Assembly: GCA_022559845.1 (NCBI GenBank) | Contig: CM040118.1 | Span: 232,423,224-232,487,223, forward strand | Direction of reading: 5' to 3' | Origin: Amorphophallus konjac | Taxonomy: Eukaryota > Streptophyta > Magnoliopsida > Alismatales > Araceae | Length of the DNA: 64,000 bases | Part shown: in pieces, positions 10,360 through 20,392 of the stretch | Position numbering within the stretch: the first letter of the stretch is position 1 | Layout of the letters: each line of letters opens with the position of its first letter | Translations under genes and position numbers: made by a program | The notes under the pieces: model-generated | The model's database searches: none | What the model was told of the DNA's origin: nothing | What the model saw: only the letters and a program-made list of their open reading frames with translations

Positions 10360-12069
10360 TTAGGATAGGGAAAGGTGGGTGGTAAGTAGGGTGGGTGGGT
10401 CACATAGGGAACTAGACTCCCATAGGAAGGGATCAAAGGGGTCATGGAAAGGTCTTCCTAGAGGGAGGAACTCTATGTCTTCAAGGTTCCCAAATTGTGA
10501 GTCATCCTCCTCCAATGTAATTGGGCCAAAGTTTCTAGTGGGTTGGCCAATCAAAGTATTTGGGATCTCAATGGTAGAGGAGTGGATCGAGATGGGTTCT
10601 TCTACCATAGGGAGAAGGAAAAGGAGGTCGCTAGTGTAGCAACCAATGATATAGACCGAGATGATTGACCCAATGCAATGGTGTAGGAGGCCAAGGCTCC
10701 TAGGTTGTTCGGTCATAGGGGTCAACATGCTAGTGAACTCAATTTGCCAAGCTAAGCCTCTAAGAAAATCCTCTAAGGTCTCTACTTGATAAGATGCTTG
10801 GATCGTGGTGTGATAAGAGGAGATGGTCACTATGGGATGGTTTTCCTTCATGGGTGGGAAATCGTGGGCCGTGATCTCTCTTATTGGGCTCTCCTTTAGC
10901 CAACTAACAAGGGGTTCCCCTAAGATGAGGTTGACTCCAACTAGAGATGGTGATATAAGGCGAAGACCCTCGTGTGTCGTTTCTTCTTCAACTTGGACTT
11001 GGGTTTCCTCCAAGGTGGAGAGTGGGTTTGGAGTGTTCACCATTATGGGGTGGGGTATGGGTTCTTCTTCCAAGGAGGTGAGAGGGGCTTTTAAGGGTGT
11101 GGTAATGATTGGGGCATGGTGTATCCGGGGTGGTAGGTAGTGGGAAACTTGGGTTAGGATAGGTAATGGTAGTAGTGGAGGCTTCGATGGGGGTTGGATT
11201 GGGGTAGGGAGAGGAAGATGGGTGGGTTGAAGGGGTTTGGGTTGATGGGTTTTGGGAGGGGTGTCCCTTTTTTGGGGTGATGGAGAGGTAGTGGTGGGGG
11301 TTACCATGGGCCTAGGTGGAGAGTTGGCCATGGGGCTCAATTGGGTAGGGGGACCTATGGTTGTGGTGTGGACTTGGAGGTGGGGTGTAAATGTAGTGGT
11401 TGGGGTAGGAGAGATGGGAAGTGGTGGGGAATGGGTGATTGGGGTCTTGGATTGACCGGGTGGGGATGAAGGTGTTGAAGTGCTCCTTGGGCTTTTGTGA
11501 TTTGAGTAGGAGGGAGAGGGTTGGAGAGTGTAGGTTTTCCTAAGCTCGACCTTCATCTCATCCCAAGTGCTAATGGGGGCCTCCCTGCGGATCCTTCTTA
11601 AACCTTCCACAACTAACCAATGAGTTTTAGCTTGTTTGGAGAGGTGTGCCTTGGCTAGCCTCATTCTCCTTCCTTCGTTCAAGGGGCAACTTGTAAAGAA
11701 TTTGTATAGGGAAATCTCCCAATCTAGGTAAAGGCTTGGACTGTTGGATCCATCAAAGGTGGGGGTTTTCATTTTCAAGTGTTCTAAAAATATGGTTTCT
11801 AGATTTCCCCAAAGGTCACTCTCATTCACTCTTGGTGCACGACTATTTCCTTCAAGTCGGTCGAGTCGAGACATGATATCTTCAAGCCGATTAAGGACAT
11901 TAGGTAGGGCTTCTATGATAGAGGTGTTGCTACCCACTTTGTTGGCAATGGAACTTCCATGAGGATTTGGGCTTCTTGGGAAAGTTGATGGGGATGGATA
12001 TGACGGGTATGAAGCGGCCATTCTAGTGGACATGGGAGATGCAACCGAGGACTCTAAATGCATAAACAT
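10360..12069 (-). CDS. gag: Element B gag-like protein
   Basis: 569 residues, uninterrupted. The ATG at 12067-12069 lies 38 bases after the PBS. Residues about 85-195 match the Ty3/gypsy gag (capsid) pattern: MKTPTFDGSNSPSLYLDWEI, LAKAHLSKQAKTHWLVVEGL, then STWDEMKVELRKTY. A predicted coiled-coil-like stretch precedes it (LNRLEDIMSRLDRLEG). The middle (about 200-350) is rich in Pro, Thr and Ser. No CCHC knuckle is seen. It ends in a different frame from the next ORF. Role by homology: particle assembly and packaging of its own RNA while enzymes come from another element. Being intact agrees with the small LTR divergence. Confidence 0.82.
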   Translation of the reverse strand: MFMHLESSVASPMSTRMAASYPSYPSPSTFPRSPNPHGSSIANKVGSNTSIIEALPNVLNRLEDIMSRLDRLEGNSRAPRVNESDLWGNLETIFLEHLKMKTPTFDGSNSPSLYLDWEISLYKFFTSCPLNEGRRMRLAKAHLSKQAKTHWLVVEGLRRIRREAPISTWDEMKVELRKTYTLQPSPSYSNHKSPRSTSTPSSPPGQSKTPITHSPPLPISPTPTTTFTPHLQVHTTTIGPPTQLSPMANSPPRPMVTPTTTSPSPQKRDTPPKTHQPKPLQPTHLPLPTPIQPPSKPPLLPLPILTQVSHYLPPRIHHAPIITTPLKAPLTSLEEEPIPHPIMVNTPNPLSTLEETQVQVEEETTHEGLRLISPSLVGVNLILGEPLVSWLKESPIREITAHDFPPMKENHPIVTISSYHTTIQASYQVETLEDFLRGLAWQIEFTSMLTPMTEQPRSLGLLHHCIGSIISVYIIGCYTSDLLFLLPMVEEPISIHSSTIEIPNTLIGQPTRNFGPITLEEDDSQFGNLEDIEFLPLGRPFHDPFDPFLWESSSLCDPPTLLTTHLSLS

Positions 12070-12107
12070 GGCCTAGGACCAACTTGATAGAGATAAGTTG
12101 TGAACTT

Positions 12108-12119
12108 GCTCTGATACCA
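12108..12119 (-). other. Primer-binding site of element B
   Basis: TGGTATCAGAGC on the minus strand, three bases from the LTR edge at 12123; initiator-Met tRNA type. Confidence 0.93.
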
Positions 12120-12122
12120 ATT

Positions 12123-14558
12123 TGATGTGACACACCCTTGGACCAAAATGAACAAGCACAATTTGCAATCAAACGGACCGATATTGGCGACCGCTCACCC
12201 GATGCTCACCAAGACCCGGGGTAACTTGGCAATGCCAAGTGGAGGTTGTGTGGGCTGGGCCCTTGCTGGTAGAGGGCCAGCAAGGCCAATGTTTGTCTCC
12301 CCAAGGGTATGGCTGCCCAATTCAAGGGAGCCGACGAGGTGCCAAGGCACGGGTTCCACTCTTTTCCCACGGTGATCACTTATAGCAAGGGAGCTTAAGG
12401 ATCGGGCTCTCATTCACGGCCAGCGGAGTTTATGAACTAATATTAGAAAGAACAAGCACTGAATGGAGCTAAGAGTGGAGCACTTACTCGACCGGTTTGA
12501 AGAAACCGGTCCCGCTCGGAGACATGGGCGAGCGGGGAAGCGTGGGTTCCCCACACGCCGCGCCGGGGTAGCTTGACCTGCTCAAATTGTTACAACACTA
12601 CACCCCATGCAAGGGGGGGGGGGATCCAGGGGTGGGGGTTAACTGGTATTACATTCAAAACTACCTCCACACAGGGAGGGGCCTTCAGCCGGCCAAGCGG
12701 GGAGGGGTGACACCGAACTAACGATCAACAAAGAAGCTGACGTCGGTTCTGTCCGCTGTCTGTGCTTCAGGACTGACTGATGGTTATCACGATGCTGTGG
12801 CCGCTCCAGAATTTTTCCAAAGACGAGACCACTTGGAGATTCTTCGTAGTTGGATCGGGATGATGCTTTAATTTTTTTGAATTCTTTGGGAACCGCTGCT
12901 GGTCAGGGTTTGGGCTTGAACAGGGTGGCAGACCCTCAGTTTTGACAGCTTCAGGTTTCTAACAGTAGCAAGAAGAGGATGCCACGACCGCTCCCAAACT
13001 CAGAATTAGGTACCGCCAGAGCCGTTGGAACCGTTGACGGGTCCTCTTCAAAGCAAAACTGGCGGAGAAGCAAAACATTGTCGGAGAAGACCGGTGGGCC
13101 ATGAGCTCTGATGAGAGGTCGGTGCTGACTGTGGGAAAGCAGAACCGCGCACCTGGGGGAGAAAATTGATAACTCCTGGTTCCGGATGCCAAATTGAGCT
13201 CTGCTTTTTGGAGAAGATAGAAGACTCGTAGTAGAAGCTTTTTGAAGAAGAACTCTCGATCAGATTCCAAGCAGGATTGTTGCAGTCAGGCTTCCACTCC
13301 GGCTCTGGTCTCCTACCAGAGAGGCTTTGCGCAGTCGGGGAAGAATAACTCCCCTGGGCGATCACGAACTCAGAACAGGATGGGACCATCGCCGTTGCGA
13401 AGAGGACTAGGAGACGCTTCCAACGATGGCTCTTGATCCTTCCGAAACGTCCAGAGGAAACCGTGGTCACCTCTGCAAGCTGCTACTCTTCTGCAGATCT
13501 GCAACTGGGAACTGTAGGTTGAAGATGACGGGGGGGAATGGGGTATATGGGAGGGGAAATGGGGGTGGATGAGTGTAGGGAAAGCCCGGGCTGTGAGGGG
13601 GTCTAGGAGGGGGTGTTCCAAGGTGGGGGAAGGGAAGAATGGGGTCTGGAAGGGGGTCTAACAGGTGGTGGGAGGAGGAGCTACGAATTTGGGAAGGTGG
13701 GTGAGAGGGAAAGGGTATGTGAAAATGGGTTTAAGGGTGGGATTAAATTTTGGTCTTGGGGGATGGGAAGAGGTGTGTGGGGAAGGTAAAAGCGGGCTTG
13801 GGGAGTGGGAATTCTCCCTTGGGAGATGAGAGGGTGCTTGGGGAAGGGGAGTGGGTGGTTGGTGGTTGGAGGGTGGAGTGGGGAGTGGTGGAATCTCCCT
13901 TGGGGCTGGGGTGGAGTTAAGGTGGGTTGGTGGGGAGTTGGGGATAAGTTATTGGAGGGGGGGAAGAGAGAGAAAGGTGGTTGGGAGGGAAGGAGAGAGA
14001 AAGGGGCGCAGGTTTTAGAGTGAGAAAGTTGAGGAGAGAGAAAATGACTTATTAGAGAGAGATGTAGAGAGAAAGAGGGGGGATAGGTGGGAATCACTCC
14101 CAAGGGTTTCTCACCCAACTAATGGAATCTCTCCAATAGGAAATTTGAACTCTCAAATGATAATTTTCATTCATTGATTCATTGATTGATTGACTCATTG
14201 ATTGATTACAAATGGGGGAAATGGGGTCCTATATATAGGCAACCCACATTTTCACAAAAGACCCTGCCATTTAACACACTAACAAATAACCGAAGGAAGG
14301 GGGGGGCGCCCATGGGCCTAGCCCAAAGAAATAGGCCCAATAGCAAACTCATTAGCCTAATGAGACTCAAACTTAGGGAAATGACTCATTAACCTAGGTA
14401 CAAGACTCAAATAAAAAGGAAAATTACATGATTATGACTCAAAGAAAATATGAAAATTACATGACTCAACTTAGAGAAATATGACGGACACAATGGAGCT
14501 ATGCTAGCAAGCAATCGAAGTGTAAAAAAAATATGAAGGACGAGAGATGCGCCCATCA
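12123..14558 (-). repeat. Element B 5' LTR
   Basis: 2436 bp, TGATG...CATCA, almost identical to 6740-9172. TATA box (minus strand) at 14230-14237; the stem-loop cluster is repeated at about 12224-12560. Confidence 0.95.
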
Positions 14559-14563
14559 TAACA
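14559..14563. repeat. Target-site duplication TAACA, right copy (element B)
   Basis: Identical to 6735-6739; the LTR of A continues directly after it. Confidence 0.95.
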
Positions 14564-15420
14564 AGTACAAGAATTTACAACAGGAGATATAACAAGAGAC
14601 AGTAGTAAAGAATTGGCCAATCAAGCAAGTAATTTAACATCCGTTCAAACACGATCAAGTAACAAGTAACAAGAGATTTTTGTCATAGACGCAACAAGCA
14701 AGTCAAGTATTCGGTGCAATGCCCCACCATGTCATTAACATCCCATGGGCTCAATAATTTTTCGGGCGCTCTCCCCAGGACCAGACCGGGCCCCTATGAC
14801 GCGATGGCATTGATTTTAATGGCTCCAAAGTCCCACCCGTCTAGACATTCAGTCAATTTTTAATGGCCAATTAATCAGAGGAATTACTGTCATAAGTACG
14901 AGAATTAAGGACTAACATGTCCTTGGATTCAAAACAAAAACTCGGTTTATACGGTCACTTCAGTGCCGCATTACAAGAACTGGACCAAAGCTTGGTCCGT
15001 GAGGTCAAGAAAGAACGGCTGACAGTGTACCGTTCAGGTGTGTAAGAAATCCATTTTTACTGGGTAATAATGACTAAAACAGCAACTTAACAATCAATTT
15101 AATCCTAATTACCAAGTTAATATATCAAGGATTATCCATTACCATTTGCATTAAACCAATTTGCCAAATGATGATTCAAGATGATAAGGCAAAGAACAAA
15201 CTCACACAGAAGTGAAATAGCATATATTAACAGCAATTTAGTTATACCATTAACCAATACTCATGTGGGTTTCTATTTAACCAATGTATGTGTTGAAACG
15301 AAAATGATAAACGGCATGTTTTTACACCATGATAGAACGTAGGAACCAATGCAAATTGAAATCATAAGGTTTCCTGAATAGGTCACTGGTTCTTCCAGAA
15401 TAAAATTTTCAATTGGTCTA

Positions 15421-15780
15421 AGTTAAATGGGTCGATCCCCTAATGATCCGGATCGATCCTCGGGTCGAAGAACGACAAAAATTGGGTTTTTGGTACATGG
15501 GTCGACCCCTGTAAAAACGGGGTCTGCCAGATGCATGGGTCGACCCCTGGGGTCGCCCCTCACAATTCCTGCAGAATGGCACAATTCCTGCAGAATGGGT
15601 CGACCCTAGGGGTCGACCCATACAATTTTGTCGTATGGGTCGACCCCATGGGTGGACCCTTTGCTGGGTGCTGGATGGGTCGACCCCTGGGGTCGACCCC
15701 CACAAAATCCAGCAGCATGGGTCGACCCCTGGGGTCGACCCTCGGGCTGGCCTGGGCTGCCAGGTGATGGGTCGACCCCT
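15421..15780. repeat. GGGTCGACCC palindrome array in element A LTR
   Basis: Ten GTCGAC hexamers (starts 15501, 15539, 15599, 15612, 15639, 15679, 15692, 15721, 15734, 15771), most inside the perfect 10-bp palindrome GGGTCGACCC. Several are paired 13 bases apart, so that each pair is itself nearly palindromic. Spacers are unrelated to one another. The array lies about 800 bases downstream of the TATA box on the transcribed strand. Confidence 0.9.
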
Positions 15781-16607
15781 GTATGCCCAGAACCGGAAAA
15801 CGCATGAACTCACCCATTTTGGGTCTAAATGGGTTGGGATCCTAACCACATGGTCTAGGGTTCTTAATATACATACTCGGGTCATAATACAATAGATTTA
15901 AAATACGAATTTCAACAAAAATCAATTAAAACACAACTTATTCTATGATGAACACAAGAAACCCTAGTTCTTGACATGCCTCTACTAAATCGTAGATTTC
16001 TCTCACTTTATGCAATGGAATTTGGGGCTTCTTATATCAAAAGAAAGCTAACTTAATGTTGAATCCAACCATATATGATATGGTTCATGTGGATCAGGAT
16101 TAATACTTCAAAATCAGAAATCAACTCGGATGAACACATCAAAAACTATGTCTAAACATGCTGTTACTACGAGCAGAAATTCTCTAAACATGCTTCATGA
16201 ATTTTAGGGATTTCTACTCTTAATGAAAGCTAAAAAGATGCTGATTACATCATATAAGTTAATTAGAGTTTGGCCTGTTAAACCTACCTGAATCGAAGGT
16301 TGAAATAAGATGCTAGAAATGAAGAACGAACTTGCTAACCCTTCACAAAAGCCTCGATATCTCTCTAGATACCTAATAAAAATTGGGGCTTTCACTCCCA
16401 CTGGATAGATCTCATCGAGGGGAATAAAATAATGTATTCATGATCGAATTTTGGTTGAGAATTCCTACCTCAATTGAAGAAACAAGGAAGGAAGAAGGTA
16501 GACGGCGGCCTGCCGACACACCTTCAGTAATCGCCGGATATCTCCCCAGATCTGACTCTTCTGCCGACACCACAGCCACCAAAATAAACTAGACTCGAAG
16601 AGCTTTC

Positions 16608-16615
16608 TATCTATA
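16608..16615 (-). promoter_or_regulatory. Candidate TATA box, element A LTR
   Basis: TATAGATA on the minus strand. The aligned position in solo LTR E (61699-61708) reads TATAAAAATA, a better TATA box, which supports the placement. Confidence 0.5.
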
Positions 16616-17143
16616 GCTCACACATCTTCTGGAGAGTTCTGAGCTGGGAGAATTCGACGGGGCAAGTGACGTGTTAGAAACGGCGCTGAAAAGTTTGACT
16701 CAATCAAACTCGGCCTGCTGCGCCTTCTAGGGTTAGGGTTTCGAGAAATAGGTAGAGGGCTTTTGATCCTCAGATCAAGACCGTTCATTTGCCTCCGGTT
16801 TGAGCTAATTTGGTCGAGTATTAAGCCTCAATTTCGTGTTTTAATCCAAGGTTAGGTAAGGGTCAAAAAGTGTGCACCTAAGGGCTTAAACCCTAATTAG
16901 ATCTAACCACGGATTTTTAATGGGTTGGTCCAAGAAGACAAAATTGCTATCTACATCGACCTTAACCTGTTTACTATTTTTATGGATTTTTATAAGGTAG
17001 TCAGATTTTCACTTATTCTATTTCTAACGAATTAAATATTAATAAATCTGAAATTCAATTATTAATTCAATAAAACTTCAATTCTTAATTAGTAAAAGCT
17101 TAATAAATATATTGGGCTCAATTAAATAATTCGGGGTCTTACA

Positions 17144-17809
17144 CTATAATATATTAAACAAAATCTTCTAAAGAACTTACCCGAAATTATGACTCCTTAC
17201 CATGATTCTTCACAGGCCAAAAGTAAGGGTCGCTCAGTTCAGAACTAGGTCCTATTTATAGGGTTTTGGTTAGGATTTGAAGATTAGATCGATTCTAGAG
17301 TCCTTAATTTGTCAGAACCTAATCCCTAAGAGTCCTTAGCAATGTTATAATCTATCCCAAATCGATCTCTTGTGGATAGGATTTCAAAGTTCCAATCTTT
17401 TTGTAATTTCCTCACCTTACGGAATCTGCAGGATGTAACGGTCGTGTCTAGGTGCGTTACAGGGCTGTGGCAGTCGCCCGATAGACCGTTACATGTAACG
17501 TGTATGGAGTTTCAATTTAATAAAACTCTTTTATTCATTTACCCATATAATTATCTTATATAATTAGTATTTATCCTTAAAATACGTGAATAAGCCAATT
17601 ACCCTTCTAGAATATGGGCCAAACTTGATGGGCTTGGTCCATAAACCTTTTGGACAATTATTAGATATGCTAGGTTAACTAATTAGCCTTTTTGAGCCTT
17701 ATATTGACTTATTAATCCAATAACCCCTTCATTAATTTATTTAAGCCTTTATAATTTCCAGGAAATTATTTTATAATTCAAAAATTATTTATAATTCTGG
17801 GGCACTACA
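17144..17809 (-). repeat. Element I: LTR fragment, broken by insertion of A
   Basis: Read on the minus strand it begins TGTAGTGCCCCAG at 17809, a typical plant LTR start, followed by an AT-rich U3. It has a minus-strand TATAAATA box at 17253-17260 and stops at the edge of A (17143). The left part of this LTR should lie beyond the left window edge. Its outer edge falls inside the integrase gene of D. If ACAAC at 17810-17814 is its target duplication, the partner is out of view. Confidence 0.75.
17434..17493. repeat. 10-bp perfect inverted repeat in LTR I
   Basis: TGTAACGGTC (17434-17443) and GACCGTTACA (17484-17493), separated by 40 bases, upstream of the TATA box of the minus-strand LTR. A further TGTAACG follows at 17494. 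Confidence 0.8.
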
Positions 17810-17811
17810 AC

Positions 17812-18474
17812 AACGGACCTCAGTTCACATCGCAGGAGCTTCGCGACATGTGTGGTAAAAATGGCATCAACTTGCATCATTCATCCCCATATTATCCACA
17901 ATGAAATGGTCAAACGGAAGCTACAAATAAAACTCTCATTAGGATAATCAAGAAAACATGTAAATCTCATCACTACTCTGATTGGCTAGACCGCCTCGTC
18001 GAGGCCCTCTGGACTTATTGTACTTCTGTCCGAACTCCCATGGGTCAAACCCCGTATGCATTAACCTTCGGGACAGAAGCGGTACTCCCGTACGAAATGT
18101 TCATTCCCTCACTAAGAGTGCAATTGCACCCGGAGCTCGATCTCGAGCAGCGTCAGAAAAATTTATTGGCCCAGCTGGAGTGATTAGATGAGAGACGAAT
18201 GATTGCGGCCGATCATGCGCAAGTTTATTGCCAAAGGATTGCACGTTTCTATGCAAAAAAGGTCCTTGAGAGAAAATTTAAAGAAGGTGAACTGGTCTTA
18301 AAGAGAAAGCTCACTAAAACCACGGGTCCAAAAGGGAAGTTACAAGAGAATTGGGAAGGTCCATATGTCATCAAAGATGTCTTTTTTGGAAATGCATATA
18401 AGCTAGTGGATGCTAATGGGGTCGAGCTCACCTTCCCCTGGAATAGGATCTACTTAAAGAAATTCTATCTGTGA
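17812..18474 (+). pseudogene. pol: Element D integrase C-terminal half (Tat type)
   Basis: Translation begins NGPQFTSQELRD, the second catalytic Asp region. It continues with HHSSPYYPQ, GQTEATNKTLI (the catalytic Glu lies here), TPYALTFGTEAVLPYEM and the tail ENWEGPYVIKDV, ending WNRIYLKKFYL and TGA at 18472-18474. The phrases GTEAVLP and WNxxxLKKFY are typical of Tat-lineage (Ogre/Retand-like) integrases without a chromodomain. In-frame stops at 17902-17904 and 18181-18183 show it is dead. The N-terminal half was cut off by the insertion of element I. Confidence 0.88.
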
Positions 18475-20392
18475 GACCTTGTACATAATCATAATCAGAA
18501 AAAAAATGAAAAAAAATGAAAAACTATGCCAACTGCCTGGTGTCTGTCATCTAGTTTCAAATCGTGCATGTACCCTTTATGTTGGGATAGGGCACATTAA
18601 GGTCTCGGTAGGTCATGGGTCTTGGTCTACCAGAACCGGGAAGAGCCCTATCTGGCCACGTCGGCCTATGCTCATTAAAAGGAAGACAACATGCACATGC
18701 GCACGTGTTTTTCTTAAAATTGGTAGCGTCGCTCAGGATGAGTCTTCGCCCTGATGGCTTTTGAAAGGCCCGAGTCCTCTCTCTCTTCTAATCGACTGAC
18801 CAAGACAGCCGGTGCCCTTAAAGCACTGAGTAGGGCACCCGAAACACACCACCTTTAGGGTGAGAGTAGGATTCATCCCTTGAGTCCTGCCAGAGCACGT
18901 GAAGAGGGCAGTGTCCCCGCAGGCGTACAAGAGGGATCCAAAAGCCAAGAAAGTCAAGTCTGAAATCCCCTCGAAAAAAAAGTAAAAAAAGGAAAAGAAA
19001 GAAGAGCGAATGAAAAGCCTGGTCGTGGCCGTGCCTGACATGAATAAGCTAAGCCCTACGAATGCCAAAGGCGAAACTCAAAAGGGTCAAAGTCAAAACA
19101 CTCAAGGAGTGGTCCGAAGTCACCCGAAAGGGAGGAGTCGAGTAGGCACACCTACTTGCTCACAGACTTAACAGCTTTGCCGGTCCTCCTGGAAGGTTTA
19201 TCCCCCACATTCTTCTATCTCTCCCCTTGAGGATGAAGGCCCGACGGAACCTCTGAGGGGCAAACCCCATTTTGGCATGCAACCCTATTTTGTGAAAAAT
19301 ACACTCATGGTTGTCCAACTTTGAAAGGTAGAAGCTATCGCTGCGAAGAAGTCTCAGTGTTTCTGGTGTGCCAAGACCCTCATCTACAACCTTAATGTTT
19401 TCTCATGTTAACCTCGGGCTTAGGTCAATACAAGCGCGTCACCTATGGGTGCGACGGTGTCTGATTCCGGGTCAGCGTCGCACGGTTGACCGTTAAGGTT
19501 CCAAGGTGGTCCATCAAATATCGTCTAAGGTTGTGAGGAAATAGACCCGGGTCGGGCAAATCTTTTACCTTGAACACTTTTTGAGTGTATCCCTATGGTC
19601 GGAAGCAACTGGGAGCCTAAGCATGGCATGACGGTATTGTCATCAGGATAAGTCTTAACTGACGTGACTATCATTCGAGGAGTCAAGAGGCCCAAATCAA
19701 CCCAGATGTGCGCTCAGGATACCTAGGAGGTTATTAAGGGACCCCTGCCCTCATTTAGGTCAGGTGTCATATGGGTGGACCCCAGGCATTGGTCAAAAAA
19801 ATAAAAAAATAAAACAAAACAAGAAGAAGAAGAAGAAGAAAGAAAAAGAAAAAATCATCAAAAAAATCGAAATACAAAAACAAAAACAAAACAAAAAAAT
19901 ATTACAAATGTTTGTGCATCCCATGATCACTTTTTATTTCCCGTTTGCATCTTGTTTGCATGCATGTGCATTTCACGTTTACTTTTTCATCTCAATCTTG
20001 TTAATAAGATTTAGCCCCCTGACCTTGCATCGAGGAAGGTACAATTTCTTTTAGGCAAGGGACTAAAATCAGAACTACACTAACCTTTTTCCCTTTTAAG
20101 TGTGGTTGAAACAGGTAAAAAGGGAACCACGACGACGTCAATCAAAGCTGACACAGTACACTGAAGAACATGTGCTTCATTTCCAAAAGATGTCCATTAC
20201 ATTCCATTCATTGCAAAATTTCTAGGGGCATACCCCTAGTGTACAAGATAGTCATCTATCTACTCTCCTCTATCTCTCTGCTCCTCGTCAATACGGAGCT
20301 GGCTATGCTGGCTGATCACCTCGTCCTCATCCCGGTCTCGTCTCTCTCTCGACCTCGGAGGCCAAGAAGCCCCTGAGGCGACTGGCTGAGCT
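18475..20392. other. Element D spacer between integrase and antisense genes
   Basis: About 1.9 kb without a supportable gene. It includes an A-rich purine tract (about 19793-19905, with GAA repeats) and the remaining 3' untranslated region. Short ORFs here have no recognisable domain. Confidence 0.65.

Larger units (their letters stand above)
6740..14558 (-). mobile_element. Element B: non-autonomous gag-only LTR retrotransposon (TR-GAG type)
   Basis: Two LTRs (6740-9172 and 12123-14558) with the perfect 5-bp terminal inverted repeat TGATG/CATCA flank a 2.95-kb internal region. A perfect PBS lies at 12108-12119 and target duplications TAACA are on both sides. The internal region holds an intact gag-like ORF and a second ORF but no protease, RT, RNase H or integrase. 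Such gag-carrying defective elements are known in plants as TR-GAG/LARD types. By eye the LTRs differ at roughly 1.5-2% of sites, so it is the youngest insertion of its nest. It inserted in the LTR of A. Confidence 0.92.
1..17143 (-). mobile_element. Element A: decayed Tekay-like Ty3/gypsy chromovirus, split by element B
   Basis: The LTR/internal junctions are at 1417 (minus strand TGTAAGACCCCG after a purine tract) and 6222 (TGTCACGCCCCG beside a primer-binding site). Order on the minus strand is LTR, PBS, gag, protease, RT, RNase H, integrase, chromodomain, PPT, LTR, as in the Tekay/Del chromovirus lineage. The high-coordinate LTR ends at 17143; without the B insertion it is about 3.10 kb. 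The low-coordinate LTR leaves the window, so the outer target duplication cannot be checked. The coding region has at least four premature stops and two frameshifts, so the copy is dead. It inserted into the LTR of element I. Confidence 0.93.
14564..17143 (-). repeat. Element A 5' LTR, outer part
   Basis: Continues the LTR cut at 6739. It contains a block shared with LTRs E and G (14733-14815, including CGGGCGCTCTCCCCAGGACC), the GGGTCGACCC array (15421-15780), a TATA-like box (16608-16615) and the LTR start TGTAAGACCCCG at 17143. Most of 15727-17143 is duplicated at 1-1417. No gene. Confidence 0.93.

Noticed and set aside
12108..12119. tRNA gene fragments at the TGGTATCAGAGC sites
   Set aside because: Each sits at an LTR edge as a primer-binding site; no cloverleaf sequence surrounds them.
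15418..15895. Gly/Arg/Pro-rich overlapping ORFs on both strands
   Set aside because: They arise from reading through the GGGTCGACCC array in all frames.
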